Source: Neomegalonema sp.
GTDB lineage: Bacteria; Pseudomonadota; Alphaproteobacteria; Rhodobacterales; Rhodobacteraceae
Reading direction: 5' to 3'
DNA length: 64,000 nucleotides
NCBI GenBank assembly: GCA_022760435.1
Contig: JALEFY010000019.1
Span: 1-64,000 of the forward strand
The position numbers were made by a program, and so were the translations under genes. The notes beneath the pieces were generated by a model. It saw only the letters and a program-made list of their open reading frames with translations, made no database searches and had not been told where the DNA came from. The first letter of the stretch is position 1, and each line of letters opens with the position of its first letter. Below, one piece after another: positions 37,352-46,239 of the stretch.

Positions 37352-38173
37352 ATGGCCGATGGAAGCACAGCCGCGCCCGAGCTTGCCCCGGTGCTGCGCA
37401 ATGAGATTGCCGATGGCGTCCAGACCCTGACCCTCGATCGCCCCAATGCGCGCAACGCGCTGAGCGAGGAGTTGATGGGAGCGCTGATTGCAACGCTGGT
37501 GGCAACGGCGCAGGATCGCAGCGTCAAGGCGGTGATCCTCAAAGGGGCCGGTCCGGCGTTTTGCGCGGGTCATGATCTCAAGCAAATGAGCGCCAGACGC
37601 GCCGACCCCGATCGCGGCGCGGCCTATTTCCAGGCATTGTTCGCGCAATGCTCGAGCCTGATGCGCAGCATCGTGCGCTTGCCGCAACCGGTGATCGCGC
37701 AGGTGCATGGCATTGCCTCCGCCGCCGGATGCCAGCTCGTGGCCTCCTGTGATCTGGCGGTCGCAGCGGACAATGCGCGCTTTGCCACCCCGGGGGTGAA
37801 TATCGGCCTGTTCTGCTCGACCCCGATGGTGGCGCTCTCGCGCAATGTCGCGCCCAAACACGCGATGGAAATGCTGCTGCTGGGCGATGCGGTGAGCGCG
37901 GCGCGGGCAGAGGCGATGGGGCTGGTCAACAAGGTTGTCCCAGAGGCCGAGCTTGAAAGCGCGACCCACGCCATGGCCGAAAAGATCGTCGCCAAATCCG
38001 GTGTCGCGGTCAGATATGGCAAGCCAGCCTTTTATGCTCAGGCCGAACGCGATCTCGACGGCGCCTATGCCTACGCGTCGGAGGTGATGGCGCGCAACAT
38101 GCTCGAGGCCGAAGCCGAAGAGGGCATCGGCGCCTTTGTTGAAAAGCGCGCCCCGAACTGGCCCGCAGGGTAG
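37352..38173 (+). CDS. Enoyl-CoA hydratase/isomerase family protein (ECHDC3-like)
   Basis: A 273-residue crotonase-fold protein with RPNARNALSEELM, GAGPAFCAGHDLKQM and QVHGIASAAGCQLVASCDLAV. At the two positions where classic hydratases carry catalytic Glu, this one has Gln (AGCQL) and Gly (TPGVNIGLF). This matches the ECHDC3-like branch whose reaction is unknown, so hydratase activity should not be assumed. The ATG at 37352 is preceded by AAGGA; the longer open frame upstream is the antisense of the thioesterase gene. Confidence 0.9.
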   Translation: MADGSTAAPELAPVLRNEIADGVQTLTLDRPNARNALSEELMGALIATLVATAQDRSVKAVILKGAGPAFCAGHDLKQMSARRADPDRGAAYFQALFAQCSSLMRSIVRLPQPVIAQVHGIASAAGCQLVASCDLAVAADNARFATPGVNIGLFCSTPMVALSRNVAPKHAMEMLLLGDAVSAARAEAMGLVNKVVPEAELESATHAMAEKIVAKSGVAVRYGKPAFYAQAERDLDGAYAYASEVMARNMLEAEAEEGIGAFVEKRAPNWPAG

Positions 38174-38211
38174 GCGGCAGCCAAAAAGAGGGCGCGGCGG
38201 TCGCCGACGGC

Positions 38212-39339
38212 TCAGCCGGCGATCTTCTCTTCTGCGGGAAAGGCGGTCTGGTGCTTGGCCCAGATATGCACGCCAAACAGCGCCACCGCCAGGGCCTGAT
38301 GCATCAGCCCCAGCGAGAGCGGCACGACATGCACCAGCGTCATGATCCCCACGACCACCTGCACCGCAAGCAGGGCGACAAAGTAATGCGCACGGCGCTT
38401 GGTCAGTCGGTAAGGGCTCTGACGGCACCGGAAGAAATAGACGATCCCCGCCACCAGCACCACAATCGCAAACCAGCGATGCAGCCATTGCGCCGCCGCC
38501 GGGTTCTCGAACGGGTTGAATGGCTCGCCCGCGGGGTAAAAGCTCCCCGCCATCATTGGCCATTCCGAATAGACCATGCCGCCATCCATCCCGGCGACAA
38601 AGCCACCCAGCGCGATCTGGATCAGTAGCAGCACGGTCAGCGCATCGCCGAACATCAGCAGCCCCTTTTCGCGCCGCCGCCGCGCTTGCAGCACTTCCCA
38701 ATCCTCACGACGCAAGGTGAGCGCGAACCAGAGCAGGAAGGCGAGGATCAAGAACGCTAGGGAGAGATGCACCGCCAGCCGGTACTGGCTCACATCAAGT
38801 CGCCCGACCAGGCCAGAGGCGACCATCCACCAGCCGATCACCCCTTGCAGCGCGCCGAGCCCGCCAACGAACAACACCTTGCCCATCCAGCCCGCGGGGA
38901 TCATCTTGCGCAGCGCGAACCAGGCAAAGCCGATGATGAAGACAAGGCCAATCAACCGCCCCCATTGCCGATGCCCCCATTCCCACCAATAGATGCTCTT
39001 GAACTCCGCAAGGCTCATCTGGTGGTTTTGTTGCTGGAACTCGGTGGTGCCCTGATACTTGGCGAATTCCTCGGCCCAGGCGGCATCCGAGAGCGGCGGG
39101 ATCGCGCCGGTCACCGGGCGCCATTCGGTGATCGAGAGCCCGCTATCGGTCAGGCGCGTGAGCCCGCCAACCAGGATCTGCGCCACGACCATCACCGCCA
39201 GCACCAGCAGCCAGATCGAAATCGCACCGCGCGCCCGCGCCTTTTGCGCGCTACGCTCGCCAGGCCGCTTGGTTTGGCGCTGGGTCTGGCCTTCGGGCTT
39301 GTCTTCGCCGACTTCTTCAAAAATGGATCGCGACATCAT
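38212..39339 (-). CDS. ctaA: Haem A synthase CtaA
   Basis: CtaA oxidises the C8 methyl of haem O to make haem A for cytochrome aa3 oxidase. The 375-residue membrane protein has about eight helices with the haem-ligand histidines in VGGLTRLTDSGLSITEWRPVTG, YWWEWGHRQWGRLIG, VHLSLAFLI, QWLHRWFAI and LMHQALAV. There are two consecutive ATG codons; the second has the better spacing to AGAGG. Several conserved tryptophans mark the alphaproteobacterial type-2 CtaA. No other cytochrome oxidase gene is in view. Confidence 0.96.
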   Translation of the reverse strand: MMSRSIFEEVGEDKPEGQTQRQTKRPGERSAQKARARGAISIWLLVLAVMVVAQILVGGLTRLTDSGLSITEWRPVTGAIPPLSDAAWAEEFAKYQGTTEFQQQNHQMSLAEFKSIYWWEWGHRQWGRLIGLVFIIGFAWFALRKMIPAGWMGKVLFVGGLGALQGVIGWWMVASGLVGRLDVSQYRLAVHLSLAFLILAFLLWFALTLRREDWEVLQARRRREKGLLMFGDALTVLLLIQIALGGFVAGMDGGMVYSEWPMMAGSFYPAGEPFNPFENPAAAQWLHRWFAIVVLVAGIVYFFRCRQSPYRLTKRRAHYFVALLAVQVVVGIMTLVHVVPLSLGLMHQALAVALFGVHIWAKHQTAFPAEEKIAG

Positions 39340-39892
39340 CGCCTCTCACGCAAAACATCATGCGGCAGAGCTATAGCGCGATCACGGCACATGAAAACCG
39401 CTTATCGCTGCGGCGGGGTGTCATGGGCTCAAGATGTGAGCACCAGGGAACGCCCCGCCCGCCCCCTTTTCCGACCCGCGCCATTGGCGGTCGCGTGGCG
39501 GCAATCTCAGGGTCAGGGAGAGCGAAACCTCGAGATCGGAAGCACGATCCGGCCCTGGGGTGCTTGTGGAGGAATGGATCCTCGGGACGGGACCGAGGAC
39601 GACAGGGTGTGGGGTGAAGGAGGATTTCCGGGTTCCCTCACGGTGTCATTGCCGGACTTGTTCCGGCAATCCATGGTTCAAGCAGGGCGGGGCATGGGGC
39701 CGTGGAGACGATCGAGCCGAAGGCGTCGGACGTCGGGTGTTTGTGGAAGAACGGGTCCTCGGGACAAGCCCGAGGATGACGGCGTGTCGGGTGGAGGGCC
39801 CGAGGATGACAGCGCGCCGGGTGACAGGGTACCGAGTCGCGAGCCCCAGGGTGACCGCGCGCTAGATGACGCTGTACCGTGCAGGCGACTGA
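39340..39892. repeat. Intergenic region with a cluster of dispersed palindromic repeat modules
   Basis: No gene is seen in this 550-base spacer. Modules of the repeat family found at 7.4 and 20.4 kb occur here: ATGGATCCTCGG...CCGAGGAC (39574-39603), GTCATTGCCGG...CCGGCAATCCATGG (39644-39675), and TCCTCGG...CCGAGGATGAC (39755-39780). Decayed fragments follow, with repeated GATGAC/GGTGAC ends at roughly 39795-39870. The ctaA promoter (minus strand) should lie at the left end. Confidence 0.8.
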
Positions 39893-41056
39893 TCAGGCGT
39901 CTTCGGTGGCCACGCTATCGGCGCGCAGGGCCTGCTTGGCTTCATCGGCTTCCGGCTGCTCGGGAAAGCCCTTCATCGAGCCCGCCTCATCGGCGTCGCG
40001 CGCGATCCCGACCGGGCTGAGGGCGTAGGCAGTCTGCAATTCGGCCAGGGACCTGAGCGCATGCATATGGATGCGCTCATAGCCATGGCTGGCATCAATG
40101 CCAAAGGTCGCCAGCGCCGTACGCACATCCGCCCCCGCCTCCAGCGCCGAGGCGCTGTCCGAGCGGTAGAACTTGAAGACATCGCGCTGATATTTGATGT
40201 CCTGCTCCTCGCACAGATCGATGAGCTTATGCGTCGTGTGATAATCGAATGGCCCGGTCATATCGCCCATGCCGATGGTCACCCCGAACTCGGAACTGTT
40301 CTGCTCCGGCGCCGAGCAGCCATTATCGATCACCACCATCGAGGCGATGTCATGGGTCAGCGCATTGCTGGCACCATGGCCGACCTCCTCGGAAATCGTG
40401 AACAGCCAGAACGTGTCCACCGTCGGCTTGGCCTTGGCATTGGTGAGCGCCTTGAGCGCCGCCAGCATGCTCGCGACCCCGGCCTTGTTGTCGAGATGGC
40501 GCGAGACGATGAAGCCATTATCGAGAAACTCGGGCTGCGGATCGATGGCGACGATGTCACCGATATCGATGCCCAGACGGCGCACATCATCGCCCGTGCC
40601 GGCCATGGCATCGACGCGCAATTGCAAGTGATCCCAACCGATCGGCGCGGTATCAACCCCGTCGCCATAAGCATGGCCCGAGGCTTTCGGCGGCAGGATG
40701 GTGCCGCGATAGGTGCCGGGCCGGGCGAAGATCGTCACCCGCGCTCCTTCGGCAAAGCGCGCCGACCAATGGCCGATCGGTGCCAGCCCGAGACGCCCAT
40801 CATCGCGGATCTGGCGCACCTGCGCGCCGAGCGTATCCAGATGCGAGATCAGCGCCCGCGCTGGCTGACGGCTCTTGCCCGGCAGCTTCGCCCGGATCGC
40901 GCCGCGCCGGGTCATCTCGAAGGACACGCCGAGCCGCTTGAGCTCCTCCCCGACCTCGCGCGCTATCGTATCGGTAAAACCTGTCGGGCTGGGAATACGC
41001 AGCAGATGCTGCAAACGCTCGGCAAGGTAGTCGATATCGATACTCAGTCGGGTCAT
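39893..41056 (-). CDS. M42-family peptidase of the NAGGN osmoprotectant system
   Basis: A 387-residue metallopeptidase related to glutamyl aminopeptidases. Metal ligands are visible in LISHLDTLG, SRHLDNKAG, TISEEVGHG and VVIDNG. It overlaps the ngg gene by four bases, which places it in the N-acetylglutaminylglutamine amide locus as the osmoprotectant-system M42 peptidase. It may degrade the dipeptide after osmotic downshift, or edit side products; this role is inferred from context. The ATG at 41056 is used; an earlier in-frame one adds nine residues inside ngg. Confidence 0.9.
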   Translation of the reverse strand: MTRLSIDIDYLAERLQHLLRIPSPTGFTDTIAREVGEELKRLGVSFEMTRRGAIRAKLPGKSRQPARALISHLDTLGAQVRQIRDDGRLGLAPIGHWSARFAEGARVTIFARPGTYRGTILPPKASGHAYGDGVDTAPIGWDHLQLRVDAMAGTGDDVRRLGIDIGDIVAIDPQPEFLDNGFIVSRHLDNKAGVASMLAALKALTNAKAKPTVDTFWLFTISEEVGHGASNALTHDIASMVVIDNGCSAPEQNSSEFGVTIGMGDMTGPFDYHTTHKLIDLCEEQDIKYQRDVFKFYRSDSASALEAGADVRTALATFGIDASHGYERIHMHALRSLAELQTAYALSPVGIARDADEAGSMKGFPEQPEADEAKQALRADSVATEDA

Positions 41057-42852
41057 GCACTTTGCTCGCGTTGATCCGCCCAACCCCGCTCCTGCGCGCG
41101 CCGCGCCTGGGTCGGGATCGAGAGCGGAAAGAGGAGATCGACAAACCGCTCCGCGGTCGGCTGTGGCTCGTGATTGGCAAGGCCTGGGCGCTCATTGGCC
41201 TCGATGAAAACGTAATCCGATCCTGCCGGATGACGCACCATCAAATCAATCCCTACCACCGGAATTTCGATCGCCCGCGCCGCCTTGATCGCGGCCTCAA
41301 TCAGCGCCGGATGGGTGCCGTCTGTGACATCATGGATCGTGCCGCCGGTATGCAGATTGGCGGTTTTGCGCACCACGATCTCCACCCCGGCCTCGGGCAC
41401 ATCCGTCATGCTGTACCCGGCCGCGCTCACACAGCGCTCGGTCTCCGCATCCATGGGGATCGTGCTCTCGCCCCCGGTGGCAGCCGCGCGGCGGCGGCTC
41501 TGAGCCTCGATGAGCTTGACGATGGAAGAGGTCCCATCGCCGACGATCCGGGCCGGACGCCGCATCGCCACTGCCACCACCTTGTAATCGATCACGATCA
41601 GGCGCATGTCCTCGCCGGTAAAACAGGCCTCGAGCACGACATCGTCGCACACGATCTTCGCCCGCTCGACCGCGGCTTGCACTTCCGCCACCGTCTGCAA
41701 GCCCACCGCGATGCCTCGCCCCTGCTCGCCCCGCGCCGGCTTGACCACCACCGAGCCGTGCTCGGCCAGGAACGCCGCCTGCGCCTGCGGCGAAGGATCG
41801 GTGCATTGCGCCGGTACCTTCACCCCGGCGCGCTCGACGATCCGCCGCGTCACCCGCTTGTCATCGCAGATCGACAGCGCGATGGCGGAGGTAAATTCGG
41901 ACAGCGACTCGCGGCAGGCCACGGAGCGCCCCCCATGCGTGAGCCGAAAGAACCCGCCCTCACCATCCAGGATCTCGACATGGATGCCCCGGCGCCGCGC
42001 TTCCTTGACGATGATCTGGGCATAAGGGTTCAGATCCGCGTCCAGTTCCCCGCCGGTGAACAGTTTCTCATTGATCGGGTTCTTGTACTTGATCGCAAAG
42101 GCGGTGATGCGCCGAAAGCCAAGCTTGTCATAGAGCGCCATCGCCTGATCATTGTCATGCAGAACCGACAGATCCATGTAGGAAGCGCCGCGGGCCATGA
42201 AGGTCTCCGCCAGCCGCCGCACCAGCGACTCGCCGAGCCCGGCATGGGGCGCTTGCGGCGAGACCGCCAGGCACCACAAGGATGAGCCGCCCTCGGGATC
42301 GTCAAAGGCAAGGCGGTGATCGACCCCCATGACCGAGCCCAGCACCTCGCCGGTATCCGCATCCTCGGCGACCAGAACGGTGAGCGCACGCGCATCGCGG
42401 TGGCTCCAGAAGAACTCGGGCGGCACCGGCACCATTCCACGTGCGCCGTAGATGACATTGACCGCCTCGGCATCGGCCCTGGTGCTCAGGCGCCGGATGA
42501 AAAAACCGCGCCGGGCCTGGGCCGCGGGGCGATAGGTCGACAGATCCAGCCGGTAGGTGAGCGAGGGATCGAGGAACAGCTCCTGCGGCGCACCGGCCAG
42601 CACAACCTGCGGGTCGTTGACATAAAGCGCGATATCGCGGCGGTCCGCGCGCTCGGCGCGCAGGGTCTCGACGAGATCCGCCGGATCCTCGAAAGTGTTG
42701 CCGAAGATCAGCCGCCCCCAGCCGCAATCAATCGACGCATTGGCGAGCGGCGCGCGCGCGGAGCCGATCGGCGGACGCATCCCCTCCTGTCGCATGCGCT
42801 TGAGCCGGTGTTCCTGGCTCTTGCGTCGAATATCGCGTTCGTTCTCGGCCAA
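41053..42852 (-). CDS. ngg: N-acetylglutaminylglutamine synthetase (GNAT-ATP-grasp)
   Basis: Makes the dipeptide core of the osmoprotectant NAGGN. The 599-residue protein has an N-terminal GNAT acetyltransferase domain (about 100-265: SSLWCLAVSPQAPHAGLGES, YMDLSVLHDNDQAMALYDKL) and a C-terminal ATP-grasp ligase (about 290-585: VVVKPARGEQGRGIAVGL, DYKVVAVAMRRPARIVGDG, VVGIDLMV, VFIEANERPGL). This pair of domains is diagnostic for Ngg. It lies between asnO and the M42 peptidase gene, with three bases to asnO. Confidence 0.95.
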   Translation of the reverse strand: MAENERDIRRKSQEHRLKRMRQEGMRPPIGSARAPLANASIDCGWGRLIFGNTFEDPADLVETLRAERADRRDIALYVNDPQVVLAGAPQELFLDPSLTYRLDLSTYRPAAQARRGFFIRRLSTRADAEAVNVIYGARGMVPVPPEFFWSHRDARALTVLVAEDADTGEVLGSVMGVDHRLAFDDPEGGSSLWCLAVSPQAPHAGLGESLVRRLAETFMARGASYMDLSVLHDNDQAMALYDKLGFRRITAFAIKYKNPINEKLFTGGELDADLNPYAQIIVKEARRRGIHVEILDGEGGFFRLTHGGRSVACRESLSEFTSAIALSICDDKRVTRRIVERAGVKVPAQCTDPSPQAQAAFLAEHGSVVVKPARGEQGRGIAVGLQTVAEVQAAVERAKIVCDDVVLEACFTGEDMRLIVIDYKVVAVAMRRPARIVGDGTSSIVKLIEAQSRRRAAATGGESTIPMDAETERCVSAAGYSMTDVPEAGVEIVVRKTANLHTGGTIHDVTDGTHPALIEAAIKAARAIEIPVVGIDLMVRHPAGSDYVFIEANERPGLANHEPQPTAERFVDLLFPLSIPTQARRAQERGWADQREQSA

Positions 42853-42855
42853 GGG

Positions 42856-44637
42856 CTATACTCCTCTTGCCTGAAGCCACATCTCCAGAAGCGCGACCTG
42901 CCACAGCTCGGAGCCGCGCAGCTTGGTGATATGCTCGGTCGGGGCGGCCAGTAGCTGGTCGAGATAGCTTTGCTGGAACAAGCCGCGCTCGCGCGCCGCC
43001 GAAGAGGTGAGCGCATCGCGCACCATCTCCAGATAGGGCCCCTGAATATATTTGAGCGCTGGCACCGGAAAATAACCCTTCGGCCGATCGATCACCTGCG
43101 AGGGCACTACGAGCCGCGCCGCTTCCTTCAGTACACCCTTGCCGCCATGGGCGAGCTTGTGCTGGGCCGGGATGCGCCCGGCGAGCTCGACCAGTTCGTG
43201 ATCGAGGAACGGCACCCGCGCCTCGAGCCCCCAGGCCATGGTCATGTTATCGACCCGCTTCACCGGGTCATCGACCAGCATCACATTGGTGTCGAGCCGC
43301 AGCGCCTTGTCGACCGGATCATCGGCGCCGAGGGCGGCGAAATGCGCCTCGACAAAGGCCCGGCTCTCATCGCGTGAGGCGAGGTAATCGGGGCTCAGAT
43401 GGGTGCTGAGCTGCGCGTGGCTGCGATCGAAGAACGCCGCCATGTAATCGGACACCGGATCATTGGAATTGGCCAGCGGCGGATACCAGTGATAGCCGCC
43501 GAATACCTCATCGGCCCCCTGCCCCGACTGCACCACCTTGATCGTCTTCGAGACCTCGCGCGACAGCAGGTAAAAGCCGATATTGTCATAGGAGACCATC
43601 GGCTCGGACATCGCCATGATCGCATCCGGCAGGTGCGCGCGCATCTCGTCGGACGGGATCATGATCTTGTGGTGATTGGTGCCGTAATGCCGAGCGATCA
43701 GGTCCGAGTAGACGAATTCGTCGCCCTTCTCGCCATGCGCCTCCTCAAAGCCGATGGAATAGGTGGCGAGATCCTTCTGCCCCTCTTCGGCCAGCAGCCC
43801 GACGATCAGCGAGCTGTCCACCCCGCCCGAGAGCAGCACGCCGACCGGCACATCCGCGACCATCCGCCGACGCACCGAGAGGCGCAGCGCCTCGAGCACC
43901 TTGTCGCGCCAATCCTGCGCCGAGAGCCCCGCCTCCTCGGGCGAGCGCTCGAAGCTCGGGGTCCAGTAGCGGTGATCGCGGTGAGTACCATCGGGCTCGA
44001 TGATGCGGATCGTGGCGGCTGGCAGTTTGCGCACACCGTTCAGCAGGGTGCGCGGTGCGGGCACGACGGCGTGCCAGCTCATGTAATGATGCAGTGCGGC
44101 GCGGTCGATGGAGGTATCGACATCCCCAGCCGCCAGCAGCGCCGGCAAGCTCGAGGCGAAACGGAGCCGCCCACCGCTCTCGCTGTAATAGAACGGCTTG
44201 ATGCCGAACCGGTCGCGGGCAAAGATCACCCGCCCGCTCTCGCGCTCATGAATGGCAAAGGCGAACATGCCTTGCAGGCGCGGCACCGCCTCGGTGCCCC
44301 ATTCCTTCCAGGCTTTCAGGATCACTTCGGTATCGCCGGTCGAGGCGAAGCGATGGCCCTTGCCCTCCAGCTCGGCGCGCAGCTCGGGGTAGTTGTAGAT
44401 GCAGCCATTGAAAGCGATCATCAGCCCGGCATCGGTATCGACGAAGGGCTGGGCGGCCGCTTCGGAGAGGTCGATGATCTTCAGACGGCGATGGCCAAAG
44501 CCGACCCGCCCTCTGACCACGACCCCGGCGCCATCCGGCCCGCGCGGCGCCATGGCCTGCGTCATCTTCTCGATCCGCCCTGCCGAAGCCGGCTCCGCGC
44601 CATGCCCCACAACAATCTCACCGCATATGCCGCACAC
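42856..44637 (-). CDS. asnO: N-acetylglutaminylglutamine amidotransferase AsnO
   Basis: An asparagine-synthetase-like enzyme that amidates the C-terminus of N-acetylglutaminylglutamine. The 593-residue protein has the N-terminal glutaminase with C2 (MCGICGEIV), RGPDGAG and FNGCIYNYPELR, and the synthetase domain with PP-loop LLSGGVDSSLIVGLL, SGQGADEVFGGYHWYP and WGLEARVPFLDHELVE. It heads the NAGGN operon and has the length typical of that subfamily rather than of AsnB. A divergent MarR gene and a palindrome lie upstream. Confidence 0.94.
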   Translation of the reverse strand: MCGICGEIVVGHGAEPASAGRIEKMTQAMAPRGPDGAGVVVRGRVGFGHRRLKIIDLSEAAAQPFVDTDAGLMIAFNGCIYNYPELRAELEGKGHRFASTGDTEVILKAWKEWGTEAVPRLQGMFAFAIHERESGRVIFARDRFGIKPFYYSESGGRLRFASSLPALLAAGDVDTSIDRAALHHYMSWHAVVPAPRTLLNGVRKLPAATIRIIEPDGTHRDHRYWTPSFERSPEEAGLSAQDWRDKVLEALRLSVRRRMVADVPVGVLLSGGVDSSLIVGLLAEEGQKDLATYSIGFEEAHGEKGDEFVYSDLIARHYGTNHHKIMIPSDEMRAHLPDAIMAMSEPMVSYDNIGFYLLSREVSKTIKVVQSGQGADEVFGGYHWYPPLANSNDPVSDYMAAFFDRSHAQLSTHLSPDYLASRDESRAFVEAHFAALGADDPVDKALRLDTNVMLVDDPVKRVDNMTMAWGLEARVPFLDHELVELAGRIPAQHKLAHGGKGVLKEAARLVVPSQVIDRPKGYFPVPALKYIQGPYLEMVRDALTSSAARERGLFQQSYLDQLLAAPTEHITKLRGSELWQVALLEMWLQARGV

Positions 44638-44663
44638 GTTCGCTGCACCTCTTCGTTGTTCAT

Positions 44664-44702
44664 TTGACGCGCAATGGTTAGAGCCCTAATGATTTGAAAT
44701 CA
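44664..44702. promoter_or_regulatory. Palindrome overlapping divergent promoter candidates of asnO and marR
   Basis: TGATTTGAAATCA (44690-44702) is a near-perfect palindrome (GATTT-G-AAATC) in an AT-rich patch of the 158-base divergent spacer. A plus-strand TTGACG (44664-44669) with 17-base spacing to TAATGA overlaps it. On the minus strand TTGATT-N17-TAACCA also uses it. It is a reasonable operator for the MarR protein controlling both directions. Confidence 0.5.
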
Positions 44703-44795
44703 AGTATTGCCTTGCGCCGAGATTTCGGCGAGCTTGCCCTGCAACCAACACACGCGCGGGCCCAACGCGCTCAGAACCGGGAGGTTTCGTCCGCC

Positions 44796-45434
44796 ATGAC
44801 CCATGAGCGCGACCAAGCGGCGCTCGAAACACATGAGCGCGATCGAGCACCGTTCGAACCCGCCCGCGCAGATGCGGTGGCCCGATCCGACACGACGCCC
44901 GAAAACGCGGCGCCCCAAACGGACGCCCCAAAACTCGACGGGCCCGAAAAGCACGAGAGCGTCCCGGATTTGCCCGAAGCAGCGTTGCCCGATCAGGAGA
45001 TCTACCGCCTGCTCAAAGCGTTTCGCCGCATCGCCCAGGCGCTCGACATTCAGTCGCGGCGCATCCAGCGCGCTGTCGGGCTGACCCTGCCGCAACTCGT
45101 CGTGCTGACCTGCGTGCGCGATCTGGGGGAGGTGACCAGCCGCGCCATTTCGCGCGAGGCCGACCTGACCCCGGCAACGGTGGTTGGCATTCTCGACAAA
45201 CTCGAGACCAAAGGGCTGATCGAGCGCTACCGCTCCACCCGTGACCGGCGCATCGTGCATACGAGACTGACCGAAGCCGGCGCCCGCGCGCTCACCCGAG
45301 CGCCGAGCCCGTTGGGTCAGGACTTCGAGGCCGGGTTTCTGGCCCTTGACGCGCAGACTCGGCGCCAGATCCTGGACGCCTTCGCTCAAACCGCCGCGCT
45401 GAGCGCGCCGCCCGATGACCCCGCTGCGATCTGA
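44796..45434 (+). CDS. MarR-family regulator of the NAGGN locus
   Basis: A 212-residue MarR protein. The winged helix is QLVVLTCVRDLGEVTSRAIS, ADLTPATVVGILDKLETKGL and RYRSTRDRRIVHTRLTEAG. The first about 70 residues are an unusual Asp/Glu/Pro/Ala-rich extension with repeated HERD motifs and no predicted fold. The ATG at 44796 has GGGAGG upstream; a TTG at 44694 would extend it into the operator region. A MarR gene divergent from asnO is a known feature of NAGGN loci, so osmotic control is likely. Confidence 0.88.
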   Translation: MTHERDQAALETHERDRAPFEPARADAVARSDTTPENAAPQTDAPKLDGPEKHESVPDLPEAALPDQEIYRLLKAFRRIAQALDIQSRRIQRAVGLTLPQLVVLTCVRDLGEVTSRAISREADLTPATVVGILDKLETKGLIERYRSTRDRRIVHTRLTEAGARALTRAPSPLGQDFEAGFLALDAQTRRQILDAFAQTAALSAPPDDPAAI

Positions 45435-45529
45435 CCGACACCCGACTTGCCGCATCGCCCCGCCCCGCTAGTTCCTCGAAAGACGGGTCGCTCACCCGTG
45501 CGAGGCACAGATATCCGGCGAGGCAAGAC

Positions 45530-46138
45530 ATGAGGCAAGACATGCAGAAGACATCCTCCTCAAGGCTCAACCGCCGCCAAATGCTGGCGCTTTGCAGCGC
45601 CGCTGCCGCCTTTCCGATCTCCCGCGCGCGGGCAGAACCAAGGCTCTGGGCGGCGCTCGAGCAGCCTGGCACCGCGATCATCCTGCGCCATGCCCGCGCC
45701 CCCGGCTACAGTGACCCCGCCGCCTTCACACTCGGCGATTGCAGTACCCAGCGCAATCTCGACGCACGCGGGCGCGAGCAGGCCCGCAGCATCGGCGAGG
45801 CTTTCCGCGCCAATGGCATCGCCCGTGCGGCGGTCTATACCAGCGAATGGTGCCGATGCCGCGAGACCGCCGAACTGCTCGATCTGGGCGCGGTAGAGCC
45901 TCTGCCCGCGCTCAACTCCTTCTTCGAGGAGCGCGAGCAAAGCGCCGCGCGCACCGCGGCACTGCTGGACTTCCTGCGCCAGACCCTGCCAACCCCGGTG
46001 CCGATGGTACTGGTGAGCCATCAGGTCAACATCTCAGCCCTGACCGGCGAGAGCACCGGCTCCGGGGAGGGGATCGTGTTTCGTCTCGATGATCAGGGCC
46101 GTGTCGAGCTACTCGAATCGGCCTGGATCCGCCCCTGA
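45530..46138 (+). CDS. Exported histidine phosphatase family protein
   Basis: A 202-residue protein of the histidine phosphatase superfamily with an N-terminal twin-arginine-like signal (RLNRRQMLALCSAAAAF). The catalytic motif is LRHARAPG (RHA instead of RHG), followed by LDARGREQARSIGEAFR and a second active-site histidine in VLVSHQVNISAL. Two starts (45530 and 45542) are each preceded by the same AGGCAAGAC, a small direct repeat. Probable periplasmic phosphatase; substrate unknown. Confidence 0.88.
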   Translation: MRQDMQKTSSSRLNRRQMLALCSAAAAFPISRARAEPRLWAALEQPGTAIILRHARAPGYSDPAAFTLGDCSTQRNLDARGREQARSIGEAFRANGIARAAVYTSEWCRCRETAELLDLGAVEPLPALNSFFEEREQSAARTAALLDFLRQTLPTPVPMVLVSHQVNISALTGESTGSGEGIVFRLDDQGRVELLESAWIRP

Positions 46139-46239
46139 CCCAACCGGTTGCGAGGAAAGCTTCCCTAACGGCGCCTTCCCCAAGCCTTTTCACAATCAGG
46201 AAACTTCCGGCGCTTAACATTTTCTGGATCTCGCAGAAA

